From positions 1 through 64,000 of the forward strand of contig CAMPYJ010000005.1 of assembly GCA_946998205.1 (NCBI GenBank): DNA of 64,000 nt, in the 5' to 3' direction. The first letter of the stretch is position 1. Each line of letters begins with the position of its first letter. The position numbers and the translations under genes are program-made. The notes under the pieces were generated by a model that saw only the letters and a program-made list of their open reading frames with translations, searched no databases and was not told where the DNA came from. Below, in pieces: positions 1 to 8,857 of the stretch. The stretch comes from an uncultured Prevotella sp. GTDB lineage: Bacteria; Bacteroidota; Bacteroidia; Bacteroidales; Bacteroidaceae.

Positions 1-1
1 C

Positions 2-115
2 ACCACAAAGGTAACTGAAGAAGAGAGAGCCGAAAATACTTCCATGGCTGAATGCCTTGCCGCTACTTCCACGTTTGCCCAATACGGATTCGGTAAGTTT
101 TTCAAAGCCCTGTGA
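2..115 (+). CDS. C-terminal end of an unidentified protein
   Basis: The frame is open from base 2 to a TGA at 113-115 and gives 37 residues ending FGKFFKAL. The upstream part lies outside the window. The reading is supported by its position just before a promoter-like box and the next same-strand gene. No family can be recognised from so short a tail. The piece is rich in Ala, Thr and Glu. Confidence 0.5.
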   Translation, partial: TTKVTEEERAENTSMAECLAATSTFAQYGFGKFFKAL

Positions 116-178
116 ATGTTTTCTTTCCATATCGCGACAATTTTGCATTCTTTATGGCTGACTTCATAAATTAATTTG

Positions 179-186
179 TATCTTTG
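179..186 (+). promoter_or_regulatory. Bacteroidetes -7 box (TAtcTTTG)
   Basis: TATCTTTG matches the TAnnTTTG -7 element. It ends 15 bases before the ATG at 202, so transcription would start at about 191. A possible upstream TTG start at 184 lies inside this box and is therefore unlikely to be used. I see no good TTTG at -33. Confidence 0.5.
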
Positions 187-201
187 TCAAAACGACAAAC
201 A

Positions 202-1332
202 ATGAAGCATACATTATATTTATTGATTTTATTGCTTTTACCTCATCTTCCCATGCAGGCTCAAAAACATGGGAAGAGTTCAGTCTATGCGAAAGAAACA
301 AAAACGGAGAGAACACCTGCCAACAAATTATTTGAAGCGATGCTGGAAGGAACAGCAAAAGTCATGTTCATTGACAGCGTTGTGGTAGACAAGAAAAATT
401 TCTTGTCTAAAATACCCTTGAGCAAGGATGCCGGCACGCTTTCTGAAAAAAAAGGCCACTCTTCATATACTAACGAGCTGGGCAATCACCGCATATACGC
501 TGATGGTGATACCGTGCGGGGATGCCACCTGTATGCAACAGACCTGTTAGGAAGCGTCTGGAGTAAACCAAGACAACTGGTTGAATTGGATAAAGAAGTA
601 GACGACGCCAACTACCCTTTTCTACTTTCTGACGGCACGACCTTATTCTTTTCCGCTCAAGGCGAAAAGAGTATAGGGGGGTATGATATCTTCATGACAT
701 CGTTTAACAGCGATGACGGAACTTTTTATAAACCAGAAAATTACGGACTGCCTTTCAATTCTACGGCAAATGATTATTTTTTGGCCATTGACGACATGTA
801 TTCCTTGGGCTGGCTTGTCAGTGACAGGTATCAACCAAAGGATAAGGTTTGCATTTATACATTCGTCCCAACCACCCCGCGCCTTAACTTCACCCAAGAT
901 AATCTTGCAGACAAGCAGCTTAAGTGTTTTGCCAAATTGACGAGCATTAAAGACACATGGGGCTTTGGAAACAGGAATGCTGCACTGAAAAGACTGGAGG
1001 GTTTGAAGCAAAACAATCGTCAGACACATTCTAAGCCTCGTTTCCTGTTTCCCATTAATGATGAGATCGTTTATACAAAAATAGATGATTTCAAGAGCAA
1101 CAAGACAAAAGAATTGTACGCTCAATTGGCTGAAATGAAATCTCAATTGGCGCAGAACGAGAAGACCTTGGCCAAGATGAGGTCTGATTACAGCGGAGCG
1201 CCAATATCCGTTCAACAAGGAATGAGAGCAAAGTTGCTGAAAGCCGAAGAAACCTTACTGCGACAAAGAATAGACGTACGAACCTTTGAAAAGTCAGTGA
1301 GAAACGAAGAAAACAAATTGTTAACAAACTAA
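202..1332 (+). CDS. Secreted PD40 (WD40-like) beta-propeller protein
   Basis: This is a 376-residue exported protein of unknown role. The first 20 or so residues form a signal peptide ending in MQAQ. The middle carries PD40-type blade motifs: YPFLLSDGTTLFFSAQG is followed shortly by GGYDIF. Such motifs are common in Bacteroidetes envelope proteins with WD40-like propellers. The C-terminal 80 residues are charged, rich in Glu, Lys and Leu, and probably form a coiled coil. I see no OmpA domain, so it is not a full PorE-like protein. The ATG at 202 is preferred because the frame upstream of it overlaps the -7 box. The nucleoside phosphorylase gene starts 10 bases downstream, so the two are probably co-transcribed. 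Confidence 0.75.
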   Translation: MKHTLYLLILLLLPHLPMQAQKHGKSSVYAKETKTERTPANKLFEAMLEGTAKVMFIDSVVVDKKNFLSKIPLSKDAGTLSEKKGHSSYTNELGNHRIYADGDTVRGCHLYATDLLGSVWSKPRQLVELDKEVDDANYPFLLSDGTTLFFSAQGEKSIGGYDIFMTSFNSDDGTFYKPENYGLPFNSTANDYFLAIDDMYSLGWLVSDRYQPKDKVCIYTFVPTTPRLNFTQDNLADKQLKCFAKLTSIKDTWGFGNRNAALKRLEGLKQNNRQTHSKPRFLFPINDEIVYTKIDDFKSNKTKELYAQLAEMKSQLAQNEKTLAKMRSDYSGAPISVQQGMRAKLLKAEETLLRQRIDVRTFEKSVRNEENKLLTN

Positions 1333-1341
1333 ATCCCCACA

Positions 1342-2220
1342 ATGATGGAAAAAAAATATTTTGCTGAATCCGAACTTATCATCAATGCCGATGGTAGTAT
1401 CTTCCATTTGCACATCAAGCCCGAGCAATTGGCTGACAAGGTCATTCTTGTAGGCGATCCTGGCCGCGTGTCATTAGTAGCTTCTCATTTTGAAAATGTA
1501 GAATGCGACATACAAAGCAGGGAATTCCACACCATTACAGGTTCCTACCAAGGAAAACGAATCAGCGTGATCAGTACGGGCATCGGCTGTGATAATATTG
1601 ATATTGTCATGAACGAGCTGGACGCATTGGCCAACATCGACTTCACGACCCGCCATGAGAAATCACCTCTCAGGGTACTCACCTTGGTAAGACTTGGCAC
1701 CTGTGGCGGATTGCAAGAATATACGCCAGAAGGAACATACATTGCCAGTGAAAAAAGTATCGGATTTGACGGCTTGCTGAATTATTACGCCGGGAGAAAC
1801 GAAGCATGCGACTTGGATTTTGAGGAGGCTTTTAAAAAGCACATGGACTGGAATCCACAAAAAGGCGCTCCGTATGTCATTGATGCCGATAAAGAAACAC
1901 TCAATCGCATTGCAGGAGACGACATGGTTCGTGGTGTGACAATCGCTTGTGGTGGCTTCTTCGGTCCACAAGGCAGAGAGTTGCGCATACCCTTGGCCGA
2001 CCCCAAGCAAAATGAAAAGATAGAGGATTTCGAATACAACGGCTTCCGAATCACAAATTTCGAAATGGAGAGCAGCGCCCTGGCAGGACTTGCCAAGCTG
2101 TTAGGACACAAGGCCATGACGTGTTGCATGGTGATAGCTAATAGGCGTGCTCAAAAAGCTAACGTAGAATACAAAAACTCAATTGATGGGTTAATACAAA
2201 TTGTTATTGATAGAATTTAA
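1342..2220 (+). CDS. Nucleoside phosphorylase (uridine phosphorylase-like, PNP_UDP family)
   Basis: A 292-residue cytoplasmic enzyme that should split a nucleoside with phosphate into free base and ribose-1-phosphate. Family signatures are visible: VGDPGR at residues 37-42 (phosphate binding), STGIG near residue 80, and FEMES near residue 240, the ribose-binding Met-Glu-Ser motif. The overall pattern is closest to uridine phosphorylases, but the base preference cannot be read safely. Two adjacent ATGs (1342, 1345) could start translation. It follows the PD40 gene by 9 bases, and a hairpin 55 bases after the stop probably ends the transcript. Confidence 0.85.
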   Translation: MMEKKYFAESELIINADGSIFHLHIKPEQLADKVILVGDPGRVSLVASHFENVECDIQSREFHTITGSYQGKRISVISTGIGCDNIDIVMNELDALANIDFTTRHEKSPLRVLTLVRLGTCGGLQEYTPEGTYIASEKSIGFDGLLNYYAGRNEACDLDFEEAFKKHMDWNPQKGAPYVIDADKETLNRIAGDDMVRGVTIACGGFFGPQGRELRIPLADPKQNEKIEDFEYNGFRITNFEMESSALAGLAKLLGHKAMTCCMVIANRRAQKANVEYKNSIDGLIQIVIDRI

Positions 2221-2274
2221 CGAACTAACGCCTGGCTCTCCTTATTTATCAACAGTCAGCCTGTACTTCCTGAT

Positions 2275-2301
2275 TGTCAGACTCTATATACGGGTCTGAC
2301 A
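2275..2301 (+). terminator. Hairpin after the nucleoside phosphorylase gene
   Basis: TGTCAGAC (2275-2282) pairs perfectly with GTCTGACA (2294-2301). No real T-tract follows, so this may be a stability hairpin rather than an intrinsic terminator. Confidence 0.45.
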
Positions 2302-2304
2302 AAA

Positions 2305-2490
2305 GGGCGGTTCTATAAATTGCCACCGTAAAGTTTTTTATGCCAGTCTTTTACGTTCTGTCATCTCGTGAACTCTTTTTGGTTCAATCTTCTTGTTCGT
2401 TCAGTCGTATAGCTCGCTATACTCCTTCACTCGCAAACAAATTGACCTCAAAAACAGTCTCACAATCTGTCAAAACTAATTTATAGAACC
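2305..2490. repeat. Interspersed palindromic repeat, copy 1
   Basis: The element starts with GGGCGGTTCTATAAAT and ends with AATTTATAGAACC, so its ends are inverted repeats. The centre holds GTATAG-CTCG-CTATAC. The right half (about 2395-2490) matches, in reverse orientation, the palindrome at 16538-16701. The left half matches the module at 16463-16537. It fills most of the 309-base gap between the phosphorylase gene and mnmE. There is no open frame of note in it. Confidence 0.85.
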
Positions 2491-2529
2491 ATCAAAACAT
2501 ATATCACCCAATCCATCATACAAATCAAG

Positions 2530-3939
2530 ATGCAAGTTTCTCGAATCAACATCAATAAAAATTCATCATCAACAAGCACACAGTCTACGATTTGCGCTTT
2601 AGCGACACCAGCCGGAGGAGCCATTGCCGTGATTCGCCTTTCAGGAAGTGACGCCGTCAACATGGCAGACAAGGTGTTCGTTTCCAAGTCCAATCACAGC
2701 CTGAAAGAAGCGAAAACCCAAACATTGCATTACGGCTATTTGACAGACAACGATGGAGAAGTAATTGACGAGGTGTTGGTTTCTGTCTTTCGATCGCCAC
2801 ATTCATATACAGGTGAAGACTCTGTTGAAATATCTTGTCATGGCTCACAGTATGTAATAGCACAGATTCTCAAAACGCTAATCCGCAATGGTTGCCGTCA
2901 AGCAAAGCCAGGTGAGTATACGCAACGTGCTTTCATGAACGGAAAAATGGATTTAAGTCAGGCTGAGGCGGTAGCCGATTTGATTGCTTCAACCAATCGC
3001 GCCACACACCAAATGGCCATGAGTCAACTAAAAGGTCATTTTTCCGACGAGTTGGCATTGTTAAGGAATCAACTGCTGAAGATTACTTCATTACTCGAAC
3101 TTGAACTTGATTTTAGCGATCACGAGGAACTGGAGTTTGCCGACAGGACGGAATTGCTTGATTTGGCACAAGCCATTGAACGTAGATTGACTACTCTAAT
3201 CCACTCTTTTGAAACTGGAAAAGCTTATAAACAAGGCGTAGCGGTGGCCATCGTAGGAAAGACAAACGTAGGAAAGAGCACACTTCTCAATCAGCTGTTA
3301 AAGGAAGAGAAAGCCATCGTGAGCAATATTCATGGAACGACCAGAGACATCATTGAAGACACTACCGAAATAAAAGAAATCACGTTCCGGTTTATTGACA
3401 CAGCCGGCATTCGTTCTACGAACGACGAGATTGAGAGACTCGGTATAGAACGCACTTACAAGAAACTGAATGAAGCACGCATCATCTTATGGATGATTGA
3501 CGAACAACCCAGCCATGATGAAATAGACGAAATGCTGAAAAATTGTAAAGACAAACAAGTGATTCTCGTTCAGAACAAGATAGACGTCAGAGTGATTCCT
3601 AACACGTTGCCGACAAACAGCATTTCAACAATACAAATCAGTGCCAAATTGGGGACGAACATCAATCAATTGGAAAACTTACTCTGTCAAAAAGCAAACA
3701 TACCAGAAATCACAGAGAATGATGTCATTATAACGAGCGTCCGTCATTACGACGCTCTCATACATGCCAAAGAAAGCATTACTCGTGTAATCAATGGGTT
3801 AAAATCAAACCTTAGCGGAGATCTGTTATCTGAAGAACTGCGCATTTGTCTTGACCAACTGGCAGACATCACAGGCGGTCAAATCACCACGCCAGAGGTG
3901 CTTGAAAACATCTTCAAACATTTCTGCATCGGCAAGTGA
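2530..3939 (+). CDS. mnmE: tRNA uridine-5-carboxymethylaminomethyl modification GTPase MnmE
   Basis: MnmE works with MnmG (not in this window) to install the cmnm5 group on the wobble uridine of some tRNAs. The protein has the usual order: an N-terminal tetrahydrofolate-binding domain (ICALATPAGGAIAVIRLSGS at residues 21-40), a helical domain, and an inserted G domain. In the G domain are G1 GKTNVGKS (243-250), G3 DTAG (290-293) and G4 NKID (349-352). The protein ends in CIGK, the conserved C-terminal Cys motif. Length (469) is typical. The first 17 or so residues before the conserved start are extra and low in complexity, so the true start is slightly uncertain. Confidence 0.97.
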   Translation: MQVSRININKNSSSTSTQSTICALATPAGGAIAVIRLSGSDAVNMADKVFVSKSNHSLKEAKTQTLHYGYLTDNDGEVIDEVLVSVFRSPHSYTGEDSVEISCHGSQYVIAQILKTLIRNGCRQAKPGEYTQRAFMNGKMDLSQAEAVADLIASTNRATHQMAMSQLKGHFSDELALLRNQLLKITSLLELELDFSDHEELEFADRTELLDLAQAIERRLTTLIHSFETGKAYKQGVAVAIVGKTNVGKSTLLNQLLKEEKAIVSNIHGTTRDIIEDTTEIKEITFRFIDTAGIRSTNDEIERLGIERTYKKLNEARIILWMIDEQPSHDEIDEMLKNCKDKQVILVQNKIDVRVIPNTLPTNSISTIQISAKLGTNINQLENLLCQKANIPEITENDVIITSVRHYDALIHAKESITRVINGLKSNLSGDLLSEELRICLDQLADITGGQITTPEVLENIFKHFCIGK

Positions 3940-4375
3940 AGCGGATTTTCGGAAAGTGAAGTGCAGGGTAAAAGCAGGGTAAAGACTGCGAATAACGGTT
4001 CTGATTATCATATATGTAGTCAATGTTACTCCATACCTACATTTTCGCAGCCTTGCCTTTGGCGTTGTCATATTTTTTGTTGTTATTTTGTTGCTCGTTA
4101 ATTCATCAACAACAAAATAACAACAAAAATTTATATAGCAGATGCAAAAGAACCAATCAGATTAAGAAAGCTTAAAATGGGGTCAGTCCTAAAGCCCAGT
4201 TGCAAGTCTTCTTTTTTAGATTCCCATTTACGCTTTTAACGAAAGCACCCAAAAACCATGCCCAACTGTATAAAAGTCTCGGACATGGTCTTTGGTTACT
4301 ATTATAATATCATTCAACACCTCTTTGCAAGAGATGTTTCTTTCATTACATCATCCTGCCTAAAAGATTTTCCTC
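3940..4375. other. Intergenic region between convergent mnmE and the GH85 gene
   Basis: This 436-base stretch lies at the 3' ends of two convergent genes. Apart from the AT-rich inverted repeat at 4074-4129 I see no gene, RNA or clear GC-rich terminator in it. Confidence 0.5.
4074..4129. repeat. Perfect 20-bp AT-rich inverted repeat with 16-base loop
   Basis: The arm at 4074-4093 (TTTTTGTTGTTATTTTGTTG) is exactly complementary to 4110-4129. It sits between two convergent genes. It is long for a terminator and has few G:C pairs. It could form a cruciform or act as a bidirectional terminator. Confidence 0.75.
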
Positions 4376-7300
4376 CTATTTGACGAAAACTTTCTTCGTT
4401 GTTCTATCAGCAAACTTAATAATATTAAATCCTTTATCTGGTGTTTGAAGTCTCATACCATAGAGATTATAGATACCGACAACATGATTTGGCGTTGTAC
4501 TCTTGATTCCTTTCATACCTGTTGGAACGGGAAGGCCAAATTTAGATACCGCAAGTATCGTACCACATTGTCCATTGGAGAATCCGCGGAAAGTCAGTCC
4601 TTTGACTTTTTTGTTCTTGTCTATTCCGTCATATTCGTACTCAAAGATACGGAAATCATTGTTGAAGTCAAACTCATCGAGTTCAGCGTCACCATCTTCA
4701 AGATTCACTGCCATAATACGCCCTAAGCCTCCGACAGCAGTCATATTGTCATCATATCCATACCAGTCTACGGCATTCATATTATATTCGTCACCAGTAG
4801 TTCCATCTTCATAAACAGGTGCAACCATGATGTCGTTATTTCCTCCACCCGTACTGGTATACAGCACATAGATACGTTCGGCCTCCTCTGGCTTATTGAA
4901 TAAGATGGTCTTCTTCTTATATATCTCATCAATAACCAATGCATTATTCTGATCAAATGGAGCGAGTTTGAAAACATCACCTTTCTTTGTAGTAATCATG
5001 CGGTTGGCACCAGCCAAGTATCCGCCCTCTTCACGTTCTATATCTCTGGTATAGAATGTCCAACCTTTAGCGTCTACCGTTTTGGTGACATGCTTGTCTG
5101 CGGGCAGAGCTTCTACAATGACGTCTCCATTCCAGCCTTCTTTCACTTCTACAGGGATGCAAGTAGCCACAGCTTCTTTGTTTTGCTCAAAGGCTTCCAC
5201 TTCAGACAAAGAAGGATAGAACAAAGGATTGAGCGTACAAACAATAGCCAGTTCTCTGGCTGTTACATATTCAGGTAACATGTATTCTAATTCAGACACC
5301 TTTCCGATATTCTCAAAAGTGTGGATAGTTTTCCATCCTCTGCTGCCATCGTCACTTACACGTATTTCTATCTTGTTGTTTACGCAACCTTCTACATCAT
5401 TATCATCTTTCCCTTGATTGTTGTTCGGTATGTGTATTTTAATCTTAGATATATTCCATGCCATGTCATTAGAGAACACAGCCCAGAAGTCACGTTCATG
5501 TTTGGAAGGATTCTCAACCATGCCGCAGGCCTCTTTCAAGAGGTCTCCATCCGTCAAGGCGGTAGTTGTATATTTCTTGACAGGAGCATTGTACACATAG
5601 CCATCAGGATATTGCAACAAGTTAGCAGACAATCCAGCTAAAGCGTTGACAGCCTTAGGATCATCAATGATAACCTTCACAGTCTTTTCCTTATATGAAG
5701 AACCATTGTGTACCATGAACTTCAAGAATGACACACCCATATTTTTACCCGTAGTGACAGGCACTGTAAAAGTATGCGCATTCTTGTCCTCAACAGGTTC
5801 ACCTAACACCAAGTCAGTACTTGAAGATTCTACCTTACAATAGAATTGGTCTTGGCGCTCCTCTCCATTCATGTCATAAGTTAATACTACCTGATGAGTA
5901 CCAGAAACGTTCATTCTCACCTCGTCATCTGCACTAAGCTTAAGGTTAGAGTTGCTTACACCATACACCTCGAACTCCCATATACGCAATGTCATACCGT
6001 AGTCCGAATATGGATTCAATTTTACATACCTTGCAGTGGTAGGCATAATATAATCTTCCTTAATATTGTCACGCTCGCGTCCTTGTTCGTCTACAAGCAG
6101 TTTCCAGTTGATGCCATCTTCACTCAAATAAATTCGATAATTACCAAAGTTCTCATTGCTTTCTGGTCCTGACTTACAGTCAAATATCTTGAAGCCATAT
6201 ATACGGTAATCTCCCTGCAAGTCAATGACACATTCGTGCGTAGAGTTTATGTTACACCATTTGTTGTGAATGTCACGAGGATTGGTAACACCATCAATAA
6301 TATTGCGAGGCGACTCAGCATCACCCGTTGCTCCACTATACGACTTGATAGTTTTGTGAAGAGCCACATTATTTATTTCCTGTATTTCATGCTCCTCCAA
6401 TACATCGAATGCACACACCTCAGTACTTGATGTACCTGCGTCATTGGTAGCCTCCAACTTCACTTTCTGTTTACCCACAGCCTTGGCTATAACAGTAATA
6501 GTGTTGTCGGTCAGTTTGCTACCCGCTTTCAGCTCAAGCGTCTCAGGCAACGTCCATTTCCAACCAGTAGGTTTGCCTGTTCCCTTTGCTCTCAAAGTCA
6601 CTTCTTCACCAACCTTCACAAAACTCTTACTTGGAGAGATGGTGACTACTGACAATTGCGCTGCAGGATAGTCAACTTCCAGCTTTGCAGGAGTTTGTTC
6701 AGATCCGTCCTTCATCACGGGCACTACCTCTACCTCAACTTTCTTATCCTTGCCATTGCGATCAAAAGTAGGAACATAGAATCCCTCACCACGTGTCTGT
6801 CCCACGAGTTTGTTTTCACCAGTTTCTGATTTTACATAGATATCAAAATGATCTAAATCGGTATTTTCCTCCCAATCCCATGTCAGACGAAGGTCTCCTT
6901 TATACTCTTCAAACTTAGTTCCATTACTCAAATTCGTAATAGACATTTGCTTTGGAACATAGTTGGCTGGTAACATGGCAATCTGTCCAATGGACAGCAC
7001 ATAATTGGGTTGCTCAACATTTATTTTAAGATTGAGTGCAATCATATAGACTGTCTGACCGTTTAATGGCGACAAATCATACTCTGCCACAGTCCAACCA
7101 TTCTCGTTGGTCTTAACAGGATTGTTCAAGGTCACCATTTGTCCGTCTACTTTACTCTCAACTCCCAGCTTTACTTCTATCGTGTTGTCATCAGAGCACT
7201 TATATACCAATTTGAATTTACCACCCTTCGTAACATCAATCTTGGTTTTATAAAGACGCATGAGGTGGTCACCCTGCGACAACTTACCGCTGACAGTCAT

Positions 7301-8644
7301 TGAATTGCTTACATTGTATGCGTCTGCCCAATTAGTTGCCACTTTGAGGTCACCACGGTTTTCTATCCACCAACGCCATGTAGGCAACACACTTTGCATA
7401 CCAGAGTGATACCAATCTTGCGTAGCGCGCTTCTCACCTTTCACAAATCGATATTTTCCAATACCCACACTCATGTCTGATACAAAGGGCATCTGTTGTA
7501 TGGCTGATCGCTCAATGACACATCCAGATATTCCCGGCCATGACGTATGCGTACCGTTATCGGTTATCTTTGACGGATCACCCAATCGGTTTACCCAGGT
7601 TGCTTCTTCATTCATGAAAGTATACTGCATGGCTGTATATGCTTTCTGACCTTGATTGTTGGAAGTGTTCAACAAATCCTTGACATTATCTTTCCAGATA
7701 CGCTCTTCTGGACAAAACAAATCAACCGAACCCGAATGTCCGTTCACATCAAAGACCTTCCGTAACTCATCGCCAAAGCCACACAAACCTGCATCTACAC
7801 ACTGAATACCTCCGTAGATTTTTGAGAAAATACCTTCCTGCTTACAGCCAATCCTATCAGCATAGCTACGATAGTCGCCTACAGATCCATATTCCAAGAA
7901 CTGAGACGTATTCTTGTGACTCGCCAAGATACCAACGTTAGGTTGATGAGAAGCATTATACCATTGAATCTCCATCTGGGTATCGCCAGCCTCATCAGCC
8001 ACACGGTTAAACTCCTTGATAAATTCTGGCCAAGCTGTGGGGAAATATACGGCGGTTTCCTGATTGATAAACCAACCATCAAACCCAAAATACTTCGCTA
8101 TTTCGTAAAGTTTAATTGCATAAATATATTTGCCATTCTCCTGTTTTAATAACTCATACACCCACTCTGGATTTCCGCCATAGGTGTTAGGCGGAAAGAA
8201 TATTTGTCCCAACACTTTTACGCCACAGGCATGAGCTGCATCAATAGAGCCAGCGGGTGGCGGTATGATAATTCCTTCAGATGCTGAACCTGCCCAATAT
8301 ACCAGTTTGTCCATATACTGCCAGTAGGTGGGCTGATATCCTACAAAGTTGTTAGCTCCCTGTGAAGGACACAAACTACAGGTTGGAAAAAGTATGGAGG
8401 CATTGCAAACCTGCCCCTCGTAATACTGATTACGATTAGCCTTCATGGGCATCGGTTCTCTGAAGCGTGGAGCCAATGGTACCCTACTTCTATTAAACTT
8501 CGCATTAGGGTCAGCCTTAGGAGACCAATCCTTAATGTCTTTAGGATGCCAGCATCCACCGTATGGCTGCTGCGCCTTTGCTATTCCTGAATAAAGCATC
8601 ATGAACAGCGTTACAAACAAAAGTCTGTGTAGTTTCATAAGCAT
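4376..8644 (-). CDS. Secreted GH85 endo-beta-N-acetylglucosaminidase, multidomain
   Basis: The enzyme should cut the GlcNAc-GlcNAc core of N-glycans and free them from glycoproteins. A signal peptide spans residues 1-24. The GH85 barrel follows and contains GWFINQE (190-196); Asn194 and Glu196 match the family's catalytic Asn/Glu pair. Later parts, with approximate limits, are a beta-sandwich (400-565), an FnIII-like domain (565-658), a PKD-like domain (661-738), an F5/8-type C (discoidin) domain (760-895), a second discoidin-like domain (998-1151), and a C-terminal module. The last 44 residues resemble a C-terminal sorting tail and resemble the end of the BspA-like protein at 16707. At 1422 residues it is much longer than a minimal GH85 enzyme. 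It is the last gene after susC and susD and most likely works at the cell surface. Confidence 0.93.
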   Translation of the reverse strand: MLMKLHRLLFVTLFMMLYSGIAKAQQPYGGCWHPKDIKDWSPKADPNAKFNRSRVPLAPRFREPMPMKANRNQYYEGQVCNASILFPTCSLCPSQGANNFVGYQPTYWQYMDKLVYWAGSASEGIIIPPPAGSIDAAHACGVKVLGQIFFPPNTYGGNPEWVYELLKQENGKYIYAIKLYEIAKYFGFDGWFINQETAVYFPTAWPEFIKEFNRVADEAGDTQMEIQWYNASHQPNVGILASHKNTSQFLEYGSVGDYRSYADRIGCKQEGIFSKIYGGIQCVDAGLCGFGDELRKVFDVNGHSGSVDLFCPEERIWKDNVKDLLNTSNNQGQKAYTAMQYTFMNEEATWVNRLGDPSKITDNGTHTSWPGISGCVIERSAIQQMPFVSDMSVGIGKYRFVKGEKRATQDWYHSGMQSVLPTWRWWIENRGDLKVATNWADAYNVSNSMTVSGKLSQGDHLMRLYKTKIDVTKGGKFKLVYKCSDDNTIEVKLGVESKVDGQMVTLNNPVKTNENGWTVAEYDLSPLNGQTVYMIALNLKINVEQPNYVLSIGQIAMLPANYVPKQMSITNLSNGTKFEEYKGDLRLTWDWEENTDLDHFDIYVKSETGENKLVGQTRGEGFYVPTFDRNGKDKKVEVEVVPVMKDGSEQTPAKLEVDYPAAQLSVVTISPSKSFVKVGEEVTLRAKGTGKPTGWKWTLPETLELKAGSKLTDNTITVIAKAVGKQKVKLEATNDAGTSSTEVCAFDVLEEHEIQEINNVALHKTIKSYSGATGDAESPRNIIDGVTNPRDIHNKWCNINSTHECVIDLQGDYRIYGFKIFDCKSGPESNENFGNYRIYLSEDGINWKLLVDEQGRERDNIKEDYIMPTTARYVKLNPYSDYGMTLRIWEFEVYGVSNSNLKLSADDEVRMNVSGTHQVVLTYDMNGEERQDQFYCKVESSSTDLVLGEPVEDKNAHTFTVPVTTGKNMGVSFLKFMVHNGSSYKEKTVKVIIDDPKAVNALAGLSANLLQYPDGYVYNAPVKKYTTTALTDGDLLKEACGMVENPSKHERDFWAVFSNDMAWNISKIKIHIPNNNQGKDDNDVEGCVNNKIEIRVSDDGSRGWKTIHTFENIGKVSELEYMLPEYVTARELAIVCTLNPLFYPSLSEVEAFEQNKEAVATCIPVEVKEGWNGDVIVEALPADKHVTKTVDAKGWTFYTRDIEREEGGYLAGANRMITTKKGDVFKLAPFDQNNALVIDEIYKKKTILFNKPEEAERIYVLYTSTGGGNNDIMVAPVYEDGTTGDEYNMNAVDWYGYDDNMTAVGGLGRIMAVNLEDGDAELDEFDFNNDFRIFEYEYDGIDKNKKVKGLTFRGFSNGQCGTILAVSKFGLPVPTGMKGIKSTTPNHVVGIYNLYGMRLQTPDKGFNIIKFADRTTKKVFVK

Positions 8645-8857
8645 TGTTTTTGTTAGTAAATAATAATAATTTTTCTATATGATATTTTCATTGTAGACTT
8701 TGGCATAAATTACGCAAATTCCACTGAATTTATGAGTAGGTGTCCAAAAACAAGCGCATATAAAGCACTTCCCCCTTGAACACCTTCTGATAGATATACC
8801 ACCTCACGAAAAGTTAAACTTCATTTCAAAAGTTGTTTGTTACCAAAAGCGGCTTGT

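Noticed and set aside
184..201. TTG start for the PD40 protein
   Set aside because: The TTG lies inside the TATCTTTG promoter box, and the ATG at 202 gives a proper signal peptide.
2305..2490. Insertion sequence remnant with a transposase
   Set aside because: The ends are inverted repeats, but no transposase-like frame or fragment is found in this or any other copy.
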